From Ophiothrix spiculata (lineage: Eukaryota > Echinodermata > Ophiuroidea > Amphilepidida > Ophiotrichidae), in the NCBI GenBank assembly GCA_000969725.1, contig JXSR01S016169.1: 40,614 nucleotides of DNA, one strand, 5' to 3'. Positions 32,312 to 40,614 of this stretch are shown here, piece after piece. The notes below the pieces were generated by a model. That model made no database searches, was not told where the DNA came from, and saw only the letters and a list, made by a program, of their open reading frames with translations. Each line of letters starts with the position of its first letter. Position 1 is the first letter of the stretch. Position numbers and translations under genes: made by a program.

Positions 32312-32587
32312 TCACCTAAGGCCTTTAATGCCATCACCATCAACAACATAGTAAGTCAATTTATTCGGTAAGTCTGGAGCAAAAACAGTCTCCATGCTCC
32401 TGACCGCTATCATGTAATTCCCGTTTCCTGCAGCAGCACTGTTTTCAGTGTCCCTAGAGGGAGCTAGTTGATAGTTTGTGCGTTTGAGCATGAGTCTTGT
32501 ATTCACAAAGTTGGACCAGGTTAATCCTAGTGCTGGGATGAGGCTGGTGGTTCCTGGTGTTGATGAGGCTCCCATATTAGCAGTGAC
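32312..32587 (-). CDS. XRCC3: XRCC3 terminal exon
   Basis: Acceptor TTTCTTCTCATAG, then VTANMGASSTPGTTSLIPAL and GLTWSNFVNTRLMLKRTNYQ, ending DGDGIKGLR and a TGA stop at 32314-32312. Phase 0 at its start; 92 codons including the stop. ALG.TW.N matches the conserved C-terminal block of XRCC3. Confidence 0.93.
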   Translation of the reverse strand, partial: VTANMGASSTPGTTSLIPALGLTWSNFVNTRLMLKRTNYQLAPSRDTENSAAAGNGNYMIAVRSMETVFAPDLPNKLTYYVVDGDGIKGLR

Positions 32588-35500
32588 CTATGAGAAGAAA
32601 AAATACAAATCAATCATTTCAATAATTCATGGATATTGAGTAAATTTTATCATGGAATCTATATACGTGTCACTTCTTATGAAAATTGAGGCATTGAACC
32701 GAAGTGCTAAATTCATCACCTTGTTTAGGCTTTCGCCAAGGAAACCCAACTTGGTACACAGTACCAAGTAAGCTGAAAGAAGCTTATCTTTAACAGGGTT
32801 CCAAGATGTTTTTTAAATTCATATTTGAATGCAGGAGGCAGACCGGAATATCCGGAGAAAAACCTGCGGAAACGAGCATGGACTGAAAACCAAATGCACA
32901 TAAAGCGCCGGGTACGGGAATCGAACCCAGGACCTCATTGGTGCAAGGCGAGGGAACTACCGCTGCGCCAACCCGTTCCCGTTCATGTACGACTCAGGTT
33001 CCAGTGTATCCTCATAGGTACATATGCATGAAATTATAGGATGGAACAAGAGTGTGAAAAACAGTGGGGAATAATTACTTGCTGCAGGAAGAAACCAAAA
33101 CGCTTTGAAAAACAAGCATGGAAAACCACATTTATGTACGATATGTATCGATTTTGGGCTACAGAAGTGAACCAACCAGAGATAGCACTACCAGGGGTCC
33201 AATAACCATGTTTTGAGCAATCAGGCACCTAAAATGTGGATTTGTGTCTATCCAAAGGGTCCTAAATTAGCCCCAAATTGATTTTTTTTTTGGAAATCCA
33301 ATTATTTGGACTGGTTCTTGCATATAGCAACACTGTGATTGGACCCTAAGGTCCATATGCACAAAAGAGTTAGACCGGGTCGAAGTGAAATTTTGTTCCA
33401 CCAGGAAAAACATTTTCTTCTGCATTTACACGAGTTATTTTCTATTATTTTTGAAAATTGCATTTGAATCTTTAAAAATCACTTACTTACTACAGGAAGA
33501 AAATGTGAGTAAAGGTCCCTTTCTAATATGAAAGTAGATTTCACTTAGACCAGGTCTAACTTTTAGACCCGGTCTAAATGTTTTGTGCATACGGACCTAA
33601 GATTTCAGATCTCAGCGCTACCCTTGGAACCAACACTATTCCTCTCAAGTAATTTAAGTTTCTTCCTTTATGCAGGAGGAAACCAAAGTGCTTGGATAAA
33701 ATTAAATGTGCAAGGACAGGTATGGATCAATATTCGAATCAACTTTGGATTGATCCCAGGTTAGAGTGATGCAAAGATAGGGGAACAAACACTATTCCAC
33801 TCAAGTACTTTAGTTTTTTCCTATACACATGAGGTGCTTGGAGAAAATGTGCGATCGCTCAATATTCGAATCGACTTCAGATTGACCTTGGCTAGAATGT
33901 TTCAAAGAAAAGGGAACCAACACTATCTCTCTCAAGTACTTATATGTAGGAGGAAACCAAAGTGCTTTGAAAAAATATGTGAGGACAAGACTAGTATGGA
34001 TCGATATTTGGATCAATTTCGGATTGACCCCAGGTTAGAGTGGCTTAAAGGCAAGGAAACCAACACTGTTCCTCTCAAGTATGTAGCAATTCGTCCTTTA
34101 TCAAAAAGCATAATTCTTCACATTCATCTGCAATCAATTTTTATGTGCTCCCCTTCCATTGAATGCATATCCATCATTGGGATAATCCTTGTTTTTCAGG
34201 ATAAAACTATGATTCACTGACCTGGGTAAATAGATTCCTTCCCCTTCTTCAAAACTAGTAAATGACTTACGTTTGACGGTTTTGTAAACTTGGACGGTCT
34301 ACTTCCTTGGAAGTGTGACGATCCAACTCCTCACTCCGATGATGGCTAGTTAATGCCGTTCTAGCAGGAAATGGTGACGACAAAATCATAGATATGACTG
34401 AGAAAGTGAGCAACCTCGTCTCTGTTCATGGTGTTTGGTGCTCTCTTTCTGATTCAAATGGATTTGCGTTTATGTGGTGGAATGTTGCGTTACACTCTTT
34501 GCAAAGAACTTTGGCATCAGACCAGTTGATCACAAGATTATTTTATATTGCATGATCAGCGACAGCTGGGGCCGATTTCACTAACATTCAGCAATGATCA
34601 CTAACCCCGTTTTGATCGCTAACTCCAGAAATGATCGCTAAATAGCAAGTATTTTTAACAATTTAGCGATTACTTTTAGAGTTAGCAATCAAAATGGGGG
34701 TTAGCGATCATCGCTAAACGTTAGTGAAATTGGCTCCTGATTTAGATTGTTCACTGACAGAGACTTTTCTGGATTGGCGGGTATTATTATAGTTCTTTAT
34801 GGTTGCCTCAAGTTCTTTGGTGTCTGGTCATCATTGGATTGAGAAGTTGGATCATCACATTAACGAAGAAGTAGACTGACAGAGTGTAAAAAACTCTCAA
34901 ACAAAATATTGGCTTTAAAGAAGGAATCTATTGAACTTAATTTGACAAAAAACCTGATGAACTTAGGCGTTGGAGCAAAATTAGACCATGACTTTGTGCA
35001 ACCAGCCGCAGCTTTGATTTTCCAAGATGGCTACCGTAGGCTTGATTATACACCTCTAGATAATTTCAAAAACATGTAATGAATATTTTACAATAATCTA
35101 GAGGTGATAATCAAGCCTACGGTGGCCATCTTGGAAAATCAAGGCTGTGGCCGGCCGCACAAAGTTGTGGCCTAATTTTGCTCCAGCGCCTTATTTCAGG
35201 AGATTTACCGACCTGATTCACACATATAACAGGGATGTTATACTGCATGCTCAGTGAGTGCAATTTGCCTCCAAACCTCTGCAGCTGTTTTGCCCTGGAA
35301 AACATCTCGTCTTTTTCAAATTCACATCTGAAGAGGGCAGCTAGGGAGTCCACTACAATTAGCTTGACCAGACCTTTAGATAAGAGCAAAGATAGACGCT
35401 GGTCGATGCAATACCACAGTTGGTCCTGTGGGGAAAAATAGAACGTCATTTTGTGAATTTATCAGTATGCCAAAAACCATTTCACCCACTTTTGGTATCT

Positions 35501-38500
35501 ATACCAAAAGTGGGTGAAATGGTTTTTAGCATTACTTTGACTGCGTTTCAACTTTGTAGCCCATGTTTTGGACCTCTAACAAATTAGAGCCATACATTAG
35601 TTACCGGTGTATTCTTGTTTCAAACACAATGTGTTGCAATGTGTAATTTCAAGTTTTCTCCCAGCATTTGGGTCTGGTCAATCAAACAATCCATAAATCA
35701 GTCAATCAATCAGTCAATCAATCAATCAATATCAACAATGCAACAAACTTGTGATCATGTTTAAAGCTAAATAATCTATACTCTGTAAATCTTGATGTAT
35801 GCAACAAGTAGCCGATTAACGCACAAAAAACAAAATGAGCATACGGGGAAGTAAATTAGTCCGTATTTCTTGAATCATAACAAGGTACCAAATCTTGCTG
35901 AATATTCAAATAAATTTATCTACAATATTTGTCCATGTGTTAGCAACAAAAATCAGCCCAAAATAATACCAAAACTATGAAGAATTCATGTAAAAATATA
36001 TTAATATGCAGTGATTTGCCCATCATCAATCCTAATCAACCATTACTAGTCTGACTGTCTCTTACACATAACAAAACCAACGGTTCACAATGTTGAAGAA
36101 TACAATAGATATGCTATTGATCTTGTAACAGAGTCTGATATCTTGTTGCATACTTCAAGGTTTATAGAGTATAGATCTTGATAATAATAATTTATCTGGG
36201 GGATATTTGCCACACTAAAATACAAAGTCATATGGAGTGAGTACTTGAAAATTTGTCACATGTAAAATTTAGTAGGCCTACTGTATAACGGGATATTTTC
36301 ACGGGGTATATTTTCATGATTGGACATTTCAGTTGCTTTTAAATTCACTTTTTAAAGTTAATATGCATTAAGGTCAATCTATGCGATTAACGGTAAGACC
36401 ACAGAAAGTATGAATATTATCCTGCACAAAATCTCCCGTTTTACAGTATAAGGTTATTGATAAAATTGTTTGACTGTCAAAGGTACGAAGTTGGATTCCG
36501 CAAGCCCTACCTTCTTTGAATTAACGATTCGCCTATCTAGGCCACAGAAATTTTTTTCCCTACAATTGAAAATGTACAACTGTTTTGTGGGTGCTTAAAG
36601 GCCAGATTCCTTTTATCCATTTGAGGTGTGGTTGCAGTGCATTTTGCACTGTAAGGGTACTGGTAGTGGTATAATTTAAAGCACACAATTGAATGGAGCT
36701 GATTGCAATCAGTTTGAAGCTGAGATTCAATTTTCAACCCGTGCCCTTGTATTTTTGTTTATATTGCCCAACGATTTATTGCACTAAACTAACCTTTTCT
36801 GATACATGTTCTACAAATATGCGATCTCCTAGAGTCAATTCCTTTGCCGATGCTGGGTCCAATGTTTTTGTGAATGACGATATGAGCTGCTGGAGTCTCT
36901 TGCTGGGAAATACATCTTCAGTGCAGATATACACAGCACCTGTGAACATGCAATGATTCAAGGACCATGTAAATAACGCTGTAATAATTGAACACATACA
37001 CTATACCCAGTGGTATAACCCGGGGGGGGGGGGGTCACCTACATTGACACAAGGTACAGGCAGGTGCCGTCCTCAAACCCCCTTTACAAGCCTCCTATGT
37101 CAACTCCCCAAGATGCTCATTTCAAGATTACATGTAATTCAGTTCCGAAGACTCCATTTTCAAAGGAAATTCTTCAAAAAGTGTATCATTAAGTTTTCAA
37201 CCCAATTTTGAACAACTTTCAGCTCAATCAGTCATATTTTAATGAAAAAAAAGCAGTTCCTGGAGACCTCAATTCAGGACAAATCAGTTCCATAGACCCT
37301 ATTTTGACCAAAGATCCGTTTCGCAAGACCCTATGTTGGATGTTGTATATCGCAGATATCACATAAATGTACTTACCAAAATTGTTTTGAGTACCCCCCC
37401 CCCCCCCCCCCGGTGGCATAACCAGACTTTCAACATTGGTGGTGCACACATTTTGGTTTTAACAGACAATAGATTAAAGAGACGCAAAAGGTACACACAA
37501 TTTTTTCGGTGTAGCTTTTAAAAACTGACAAGCATAACAAAATAGAAAGAAAAAAAAAGGGTTCTGGTTTCGGTGATCATTCTCATGCCTAGCTATCACA
37601 TCTATTTGATTGCAATTTTTACTACCAAAATTAATAAATTTACAGATTTTTTTATTTTCAAAAAAAAAATATGAACATCAGCTTGTAGCGAAGCAATTAG
37701 CAGACCCATTAAAAATTTACCAACAGCAGCGCTTGATGACCAACAAAGTGGCCCTCGGTTACCGACAAATGAAATATTGGAGGTGCTTGTGTACCAGGCA
37801 CAGTACACTACCTCTGCTTACGCTACTGATTATACCACCTGTATGTGCCGATGTCCAATCGAACAAAATAACTGAAATATACATTGCACATACAAGGAAT
37901 GAACAGAAGTATTCAATTTCATTATACTGAGTTTTTGAAGGTGGCAGTCTGTCATCAATGGAATAAATGGAGGCCCTTATTATTTGTTATTGATGGCTAC
38001 CAGCTACTTACCTCCACCCAAGCCACCAGAAGTTTTGGGTAGCTGCACTGTCAGACAAAGTTGCATACAGAATTGCGTTTTACCAGCTGCGCTTTCTCCA
38101 GCTATTTCTGTGATGCCTTGTGTTAAAATACCGCCACCTAGAAATTCATCTAAGATATCGCAACCAGTTGTCAATTTACTTTGATGAGATGAGTCTTGGT
38201 GAAGATCAAGGGCTGCAAAAACATGATAATAAATATGAATTAATTTCTGCAAAGGACAATTCACATAAGGAATCATTCACAAACTCTTGTAAAGGAGTGT
38301 ATCCTTACAATTTTTGAGGTCTGAAAGGGTTGGTGCAGAGAAAAAAATCACCCTAACCGAATCTGTATGACTTTCTGTGGAATTGATACTTATTTTTTTC
38401 TTATTTTAGCCTGCATTATAAGGGCAATTCATGATCCCCTTTCCTTGTTGCTTTTCAGGGTCAAGCTATCAAAATTGGTTTGTTTTTTTGTTTTAAGAAT

Positions 38501-39020
38501 CCTTGACTGGTGTATGTTAGAAACACCAATCCATTCTTCCATGTGTGCTTGTATTTTTGAGAAAAGCATGTTCGCCCTACTTATTTTTTAACATTTGCTT
38601 GCGAGATCCATCATGGTCAGCACACGATATTTGGAATCTCCATTTAAAATTTGTGATATTTCCTTTTTATTACACTGTAAAGTACAAAGCACTCGTTTTG
38701 GAACTGGTAATCGTTTTAAAACCACAAAAGCACTTGTTTTATTACCTTTTTCCAAAACAAGTACCAAAACAAGTGGTAAATTGAGTACCAAAACGTGTGC
38801 CAGTTCAAAAACGAGTGTTTTTTAACAGTGTTAATATAAGTTCGATTTTTCTTACGAACAATGATAAATCCAATGTCTTTACCTGTTGTTGGAAGTTTCT
38901 TGTATACTTGCTTTGACACAGCTTGAAGCAAGGTTCTTACATCAGTTGAAGACAAACCAGTGCGACGTTCCAGATCAGATTCGGATAAATGAAGCACGGA
39001 TGAAAATGTACGCAGATGAA
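32312..39020 (-). CDS. XRCC3: XRCC3, RAD51 paralogue (five of its coding exons)
   Basis: Exons 39020-38883, 38212-38012, 36939-36794, 35425-35213 and 32587-32312 join without a phase conflict into 324 codons plus a stop. The order of motifs follows human XRCC3 as I remember it: an N-terminal helical domain (VLHLSESDLERRTGLSS), TTGCDILDEFLGGGI, the Walker A loop GESAAGKTQ, GAVYICTEDVFPSKRLQQLI, the Walker B strand LIVVDSLAALFRCEFE, VICVNQV and PALGLTWSNFVNTRLML. XRCC3 binds RAD51C (CX3 complex) and promotes homologous recombination and Holliday-junction handling in the nucleus; both ATPase motifs look intact. Only a short first coding exon (about 20 residues) is missing, and it probably lies beyond the right edge. 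Introns hold several mobile hairpins. Confidence 0.93.
32832..32988 (-). mobile_element. tRNA-derived SINE
   Basis: The tRNA-like head (about 32988-32912, minus strand) has good A- and B-boxes and an anticodon-arm-like CGCCTTGCACC. The T stem is imperfect and the sequence runs straight into a SINE body (GTGCATTTGGTTTTCAGTCC, then TCTCCGGATATTCCGG). It is a SINE copy and not a tRNA gene. Confidence 0.75.
33347..33600. mobile_element. MITE with AGGTCCATATGCACAAAA ends
   Basis: The left end TAAGGTCCATATGCACAAAA (then AGTTAGACCGGGTC) and the right end GACCCGGTCTAAATGTTTTG (then TGCATACGGACCTA) are inverted, about 40 bp. It lies in the last XRCC3 intron within the SINE-like cluster. Confidence 0.75.
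34567..34739. mobile_element. MITE with GCCGATTTCACTAAC ends
   Basis: The arms (GGGGCCGATTTCACTAACAT and onward; ATGTTAGTGAAATC-type inverse on the right) run inward through GATCACTAACCCCGTTTTGA and GATCGCTAA, nearly to the centre. The element is an almost full-length hairpin, in the last XRCC3 intron. Confidence 0.8.
34964..35192. mobile_element. Long-arm MITE 20 nt from an XRCC3 splice donor
   Basis: Arms of about 100 bp: AGGCGTTGGAGCAAAATTAG through TTGATTTTCCAAGATGGC and GTAGGCTTGATTA to CTCTAGAT, mirrored on the right with few changes. The loop is about 30 bp. The right end (35192) lies only about 20 nt inside the intron from the donor at 35212, so the start of this intron is essentially the hairpin. 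Confidence 0.9.
35213..35425 (-). CDS. XRCC3: XRCC3 exon with Walker B
   Basis: Acceptor TATTTTTCCCCACAG, 71 whole codons, donor GTCGGT (weak). It encodes DQLWYCIDQRLSLLLSKGLV, KLIVVDSLAALFRCEFEKDE (the hydrophobic strand plus D of Walker B) and IPVICVNQ. A donor four bases further on is possible but breaks the frame with the next exon. Confidence 0.93.
35472..35527. repeat. Perfect 27-bp inverted repeat with 2-nt spacer
   Basis: AAAAACCATTTCACCCACTT and TTGGTAT, then CT, then the exact reverse complement. The palindrome lies 45-100 nt upstream of the XRCC3 exon at 35425, in the stretch where the branch point and pyrimidine tract would be expected. Confidence 0.95.
35698..35735. repeat. (ATCA)n microsatellite
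   Basis: Imperfect run of ATCA and GTCA units in an XRCC3 intron. Confidence 0.9.
36279..36448. mobile_element. MITE with TACTGTAWAACGGGA ends
   Basis: The left end TACTGTATAACGGGATATTT and the right end AAATCTCCCGTTTTACAGTA are inverted, with weaker similarity continuing inward (TATTTTCATG against CATACTTTC). TA lies at both termini. XRCC3 intron. Confidence 0.7.
36794..36939 (-). CDS. XRCC3: XRCC3 exon
   Basis: Acceptor CATGTTCACAG; 146 nt starting with two bases of a Gly codon and ending on a codon boundary; donor GTTAGT. It encodes GAVYICTEDVFPSKRLQQLI and RIFVEHVSEK, matching the human YICTEDAFPHKRLQQL block closely. Confidence 0.93.
37022..37411. repeat. Segment bounded by a G13 run and a C18 run
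   Basis: GTGGTATAACCCG followed by 13 G on the left; 18 C followed by GGTGGCATAACC on the right. The two homopolymers are complementary, and the GTGG.ATAACC motif lies beside both in direct orientation. It may be a decayed mobile element with slippage-prone ends. XRCC3 intron. Confidence 0.4.
38012..38212 (-). CDS. XRCC3: XRCC3 exon with Walker A
   Basis: Acceptor CATGTTTTTGCAG and donor GTAAGT; 201 nt with split codons at both ends that fit both neighbours. It encodes LDLHQDSSHQSKLTTGCDIL, DEFLGGGILTQGITEIAGES and AAGKTQFCMQLCLTVQLP. The ATP-binding GESAAGKT loop is complete. Confidence 0.95.
38671..38832. mobile_element. MITE with CACTGTTAAAAAACACTCG ends near an XRCC3 donor
   Basis: The left part CACTGTAAAG, then CACTCGTTTTGGAACTGG, is mirrored by CCAGTTCAAAAACGAGTG, then TTTTTTAACAGTG. 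Further inside, several AAAACAAGTACC or AAAACAAGTGG units repeat. It ends about 50 nt from the donor of the exon at 38883. Confidence 0.7.
38883..39020 (-). CDS. XRCC3: XRCC3 exon (N-terminal helical domain)
   Basis: Acceptor CTACTTTCAG; 138 nt; donor GTAAAG. It encodes HLRTFSSVLHLSESDLERRT, GLSSTDVRTLLQAVSKQVYK and KLPTT, matching the human [20 protein letters not shown] region. Its first two bases complete a codon begun in an exon I could not find. Confidence 0.9.
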
Positions 39021-40400
39021 CTGAAAGTAGAAAATAAGCGACGGATTTACACATTTGAATTTGATTCTCAATTTATTGCAAAACTCGTAAAAATTGACAG
39101 ATTTTAGAGATTTTAAAATACTGCATTTGGTTGAATTTCAAGTGGTTCATCCATGCCCAATATGGTCCAATCTAAAAATGAATGTTCAAGGCATGTGTTG
39201 TTATACATTGAATGGTAATAACATTGATTATGTAAAGAATTGCTTAACAGATGACACACTGTAAAAATGGAACAAGGCATAAACAATGATGTAAGTTAGG
39301 ATGCTGGCATATTTTTTTGGAAGGGGTTGGTCCCAAATATAGTGGGGGTCATAGATTTGTGACAAGAAACAGGGGGGTCACAAAATTATCATGTCATCAA
39401 AAGTAAGGGGTCACAAAATAATATATAGGCCTATATATAGGGCCTACAAAGTAGATACTCATTAATATTATTAACAGTAATACATGATCCAACAAATTAA
39501 AAAAGGGATGGCAAATAGCCAAAAAGTCATGTGCTAGTTTTAGCCCATGAGAATGCATGCATTGTATGGGAAGAACTGTCAAACCGTAATGGCTACTGAT
39601 GGTCCTCTAAAAATCGTGACAAATACGGAATATATCCACATATTGCATAAGAGAATATTTCAAAATCGTTCAAGAAGTGTAGATTGTGAAATAACTTTTC
39701 AGTGAAATTTCGGAGGAAGGGGAAAGAAAATTTGTAAAAAGAAAAAAAAAAGAAAAACTTTTTTGATGCGGCAGCAAAAACGCATGCGCGCGAGGACGAG
39801 AAACTGATGGATTTTTTTACCTGGGCCTTGGCCTTTTAATAAACCAAGGGAATACCCTCCCACAGCATGTTAAAAAGACTAAAAAGTGCCAATTAGACAA
39901 TATGTCATGATACTTCATGAGACAGCTTAATTGGATACGGGGTCGCAAAGGCTAAGACCAATCAGTGTGATGTACCTGTACCGGTACCGTATACCGACAG
40001 AGCTGAAGTGTAACATGAGCAAACGGATTGCATGTACCGAATTCTGATGCGGGAGATTAAAATTTATGAGTAACGTTTACGGATAACTGACATATGAGGC
40101 GGCTGATGCCCAAAAGGTACATCAAAAATGTTTATGTAACTTTTCATAAGCTTGCGCAAAGACGACCCACAACAATCCCACCCTCAACCTACATTGGAGA
40201 CAATTTGTTCCTGTAGCCTATAATTCATAGTACTTATAGGAATATACCTTCAACCTCCCAACAAAATGTAGGGTGCACACAGTCTGTAATACACGCTAGC
40301 ATGACATGCGGTACATTTTTTTCTCAAAGCGGGAGAAATGGCTTGAAATGGCTACCCAATCAGGAGGACTACCTAAAATCGGGAGACTCCTGGCCCCGCC
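39021..40400. other. First visible XRCC3 intron and upstream sequence
   Basis: No first coding exon resembling the XRCC3 N-terminus was found here. A GC-rich patch near 39770-39800 (CGCATGCGCGCGAGGACG) has an NRF1-like core and could belong to a promoter, but without a matching first exon this is only suggestive. Confidence 0.3.
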
Positions 40401-40402
40401 TA

Positions 40403-40433
<31 letters not shown>

Positions 40434-40614
40434 TCAATCAAATCTCTTTATTCACAATATCAAACATGTATAAAAAACAATGAAAACATATAGAAAAGAC
40501 AATGATATTGTGGGAAAGGTCAAAAGGCCAAAAAGGCCTGAAGGGACCATCCCCTGAAAAAGAAGGTTTCAAAATTCACAAAAAATCAATACATAAAAAA
40601 AAAATCCATACAAA
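40403..40614 (-). mobile_element. Retroelement 3' end with (GATT)n tail, continues right
   Basis: On the minus strand the sequence ends GTGAATAAAGAGATTTGATT followed by GATT repeats (40403-40440 on the plus strand), an AATAAA signal leading into a simple tail as in LINE or SINE 3' ends. The rest runs to the window edge without a recognisable protein. Confidence 0.5.

Larger units (their letters stand above)
32825..34085 (-). repeat. Cluster of about five SINE-like units in the last XRCC3 intron
   Basis: The most intact unit (32832-32988) is a tRNA-derived SINE on the minus strand: A-box TTGGCGCAGCGG, B-box GGTTCGATTCC, then a body with CAGGTTTTTCTCCGGATATT. Further left-to-right, degenerate relatives start near 33085, 33676, 33828 and 33950. 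Each has the order GGAGGAAACCAAAGTGCTT, GCATGGAT-like, ATTGACCCCAGGTT (the B-box remnant) and GGAACCAACACT. The last three recur at about 130-155 bp, in direct orientation. The MITE at 33347-33600 separates the second from the third. Confidence 0.65.

Noticed and set aside
32912-32988. Possible tRNA gene on the minus strand
   Set aside because: Both boxes are good, but the T stem has mismatches and the sequence continues into a SINE body with degraded relatives next to it.
33834-34220. 128-codon plus-strand frame
   Set aside because: It runs across the degenerate SINE-like units, so openness comes from the repeat and not from a gene.
39108-39160. Short minus-strand frame MDEPLEIQPNA as the XRCC3 start
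   Set aside because: The only nearby GT would leave the wrong phase, and the sequence is unlike the expected LDLNPRI-type start.
39800-39900. First XRCC3 exon ending at a CAG/GTAAAA donor near 39822 (minus strand)
   Set aside because: In the phase needed to join the next exon the frame has no start codon before an upstream stop, and the peptide bears no likeness to the XRCC3 N-terminus.

Overview
This is an AT-rich stretch of animal nuclear DNA. Two genes with conserved protein exons are split by introns of about 0.7 to 7.3 kb, and most of the rest is short inverted-repeat elements (MITEs), tRNA-derived SINE pieces, LINE tails and tandem repeats. The repeat style and intron sizes suggest a marine invertebrate, perhaps an invertebrate deuterostome such as an echinoderm. 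That placement is inferred from general character, not from a diagnostic gene.

Layout. 1-10887: no host exon recognised. It holds an unidentified minus-strand reading frame with a 42-codon repeat at the left edge, a LINE tail, a tRNA-SINE, several MITEs, a local duplication (5027-7421) whose two copies each caught a different transposon, and a 4-unit tandem repeat of about 190 bp (9482-10236). 10888-19831 (+): the last three constitutive coding exons of a PALS1/MPP5 (Stardust) MAGUK, covering most of its guanylate-kinase domain up to the stop, plus a possible 48-nt cassette exon at 14529-14576. 19832-32311: intergenic and 3'-UTR sequence with many MITEs, a decayed array of about 90-bp units (22800-24290), a palindromic element carrying a hammerhead-ribozyme core (26620-27004) and a 590-base assembly gap (28596-29185). 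32312-39020 (-): five exons of the RAD51 paralogue XRCC3, lacking only a short first coding exon. Its introns carry a cluster of SINE-like units and several hairpin elements, two of them very close to splice sites. 39021-40614: XRCC3 upstream sequence ending in a minus-strand retroelement tail.

PALS1 and XRCC3 are convergent (tail to tail, stops about 12.5 kb apart). They act in unrelated processes, apical cell polarity and homologous-recombination repair, and nothing here suggests they work together. The most unusual content is in the repeats: hammerhead-like cores inside inverted repeats, paralogous empty sites that date insertions relative to a duplication, a coding minisatellite, clustered SINE units, and a perfect 27-bp palindrome beside an XRCC3 splice acceptor.
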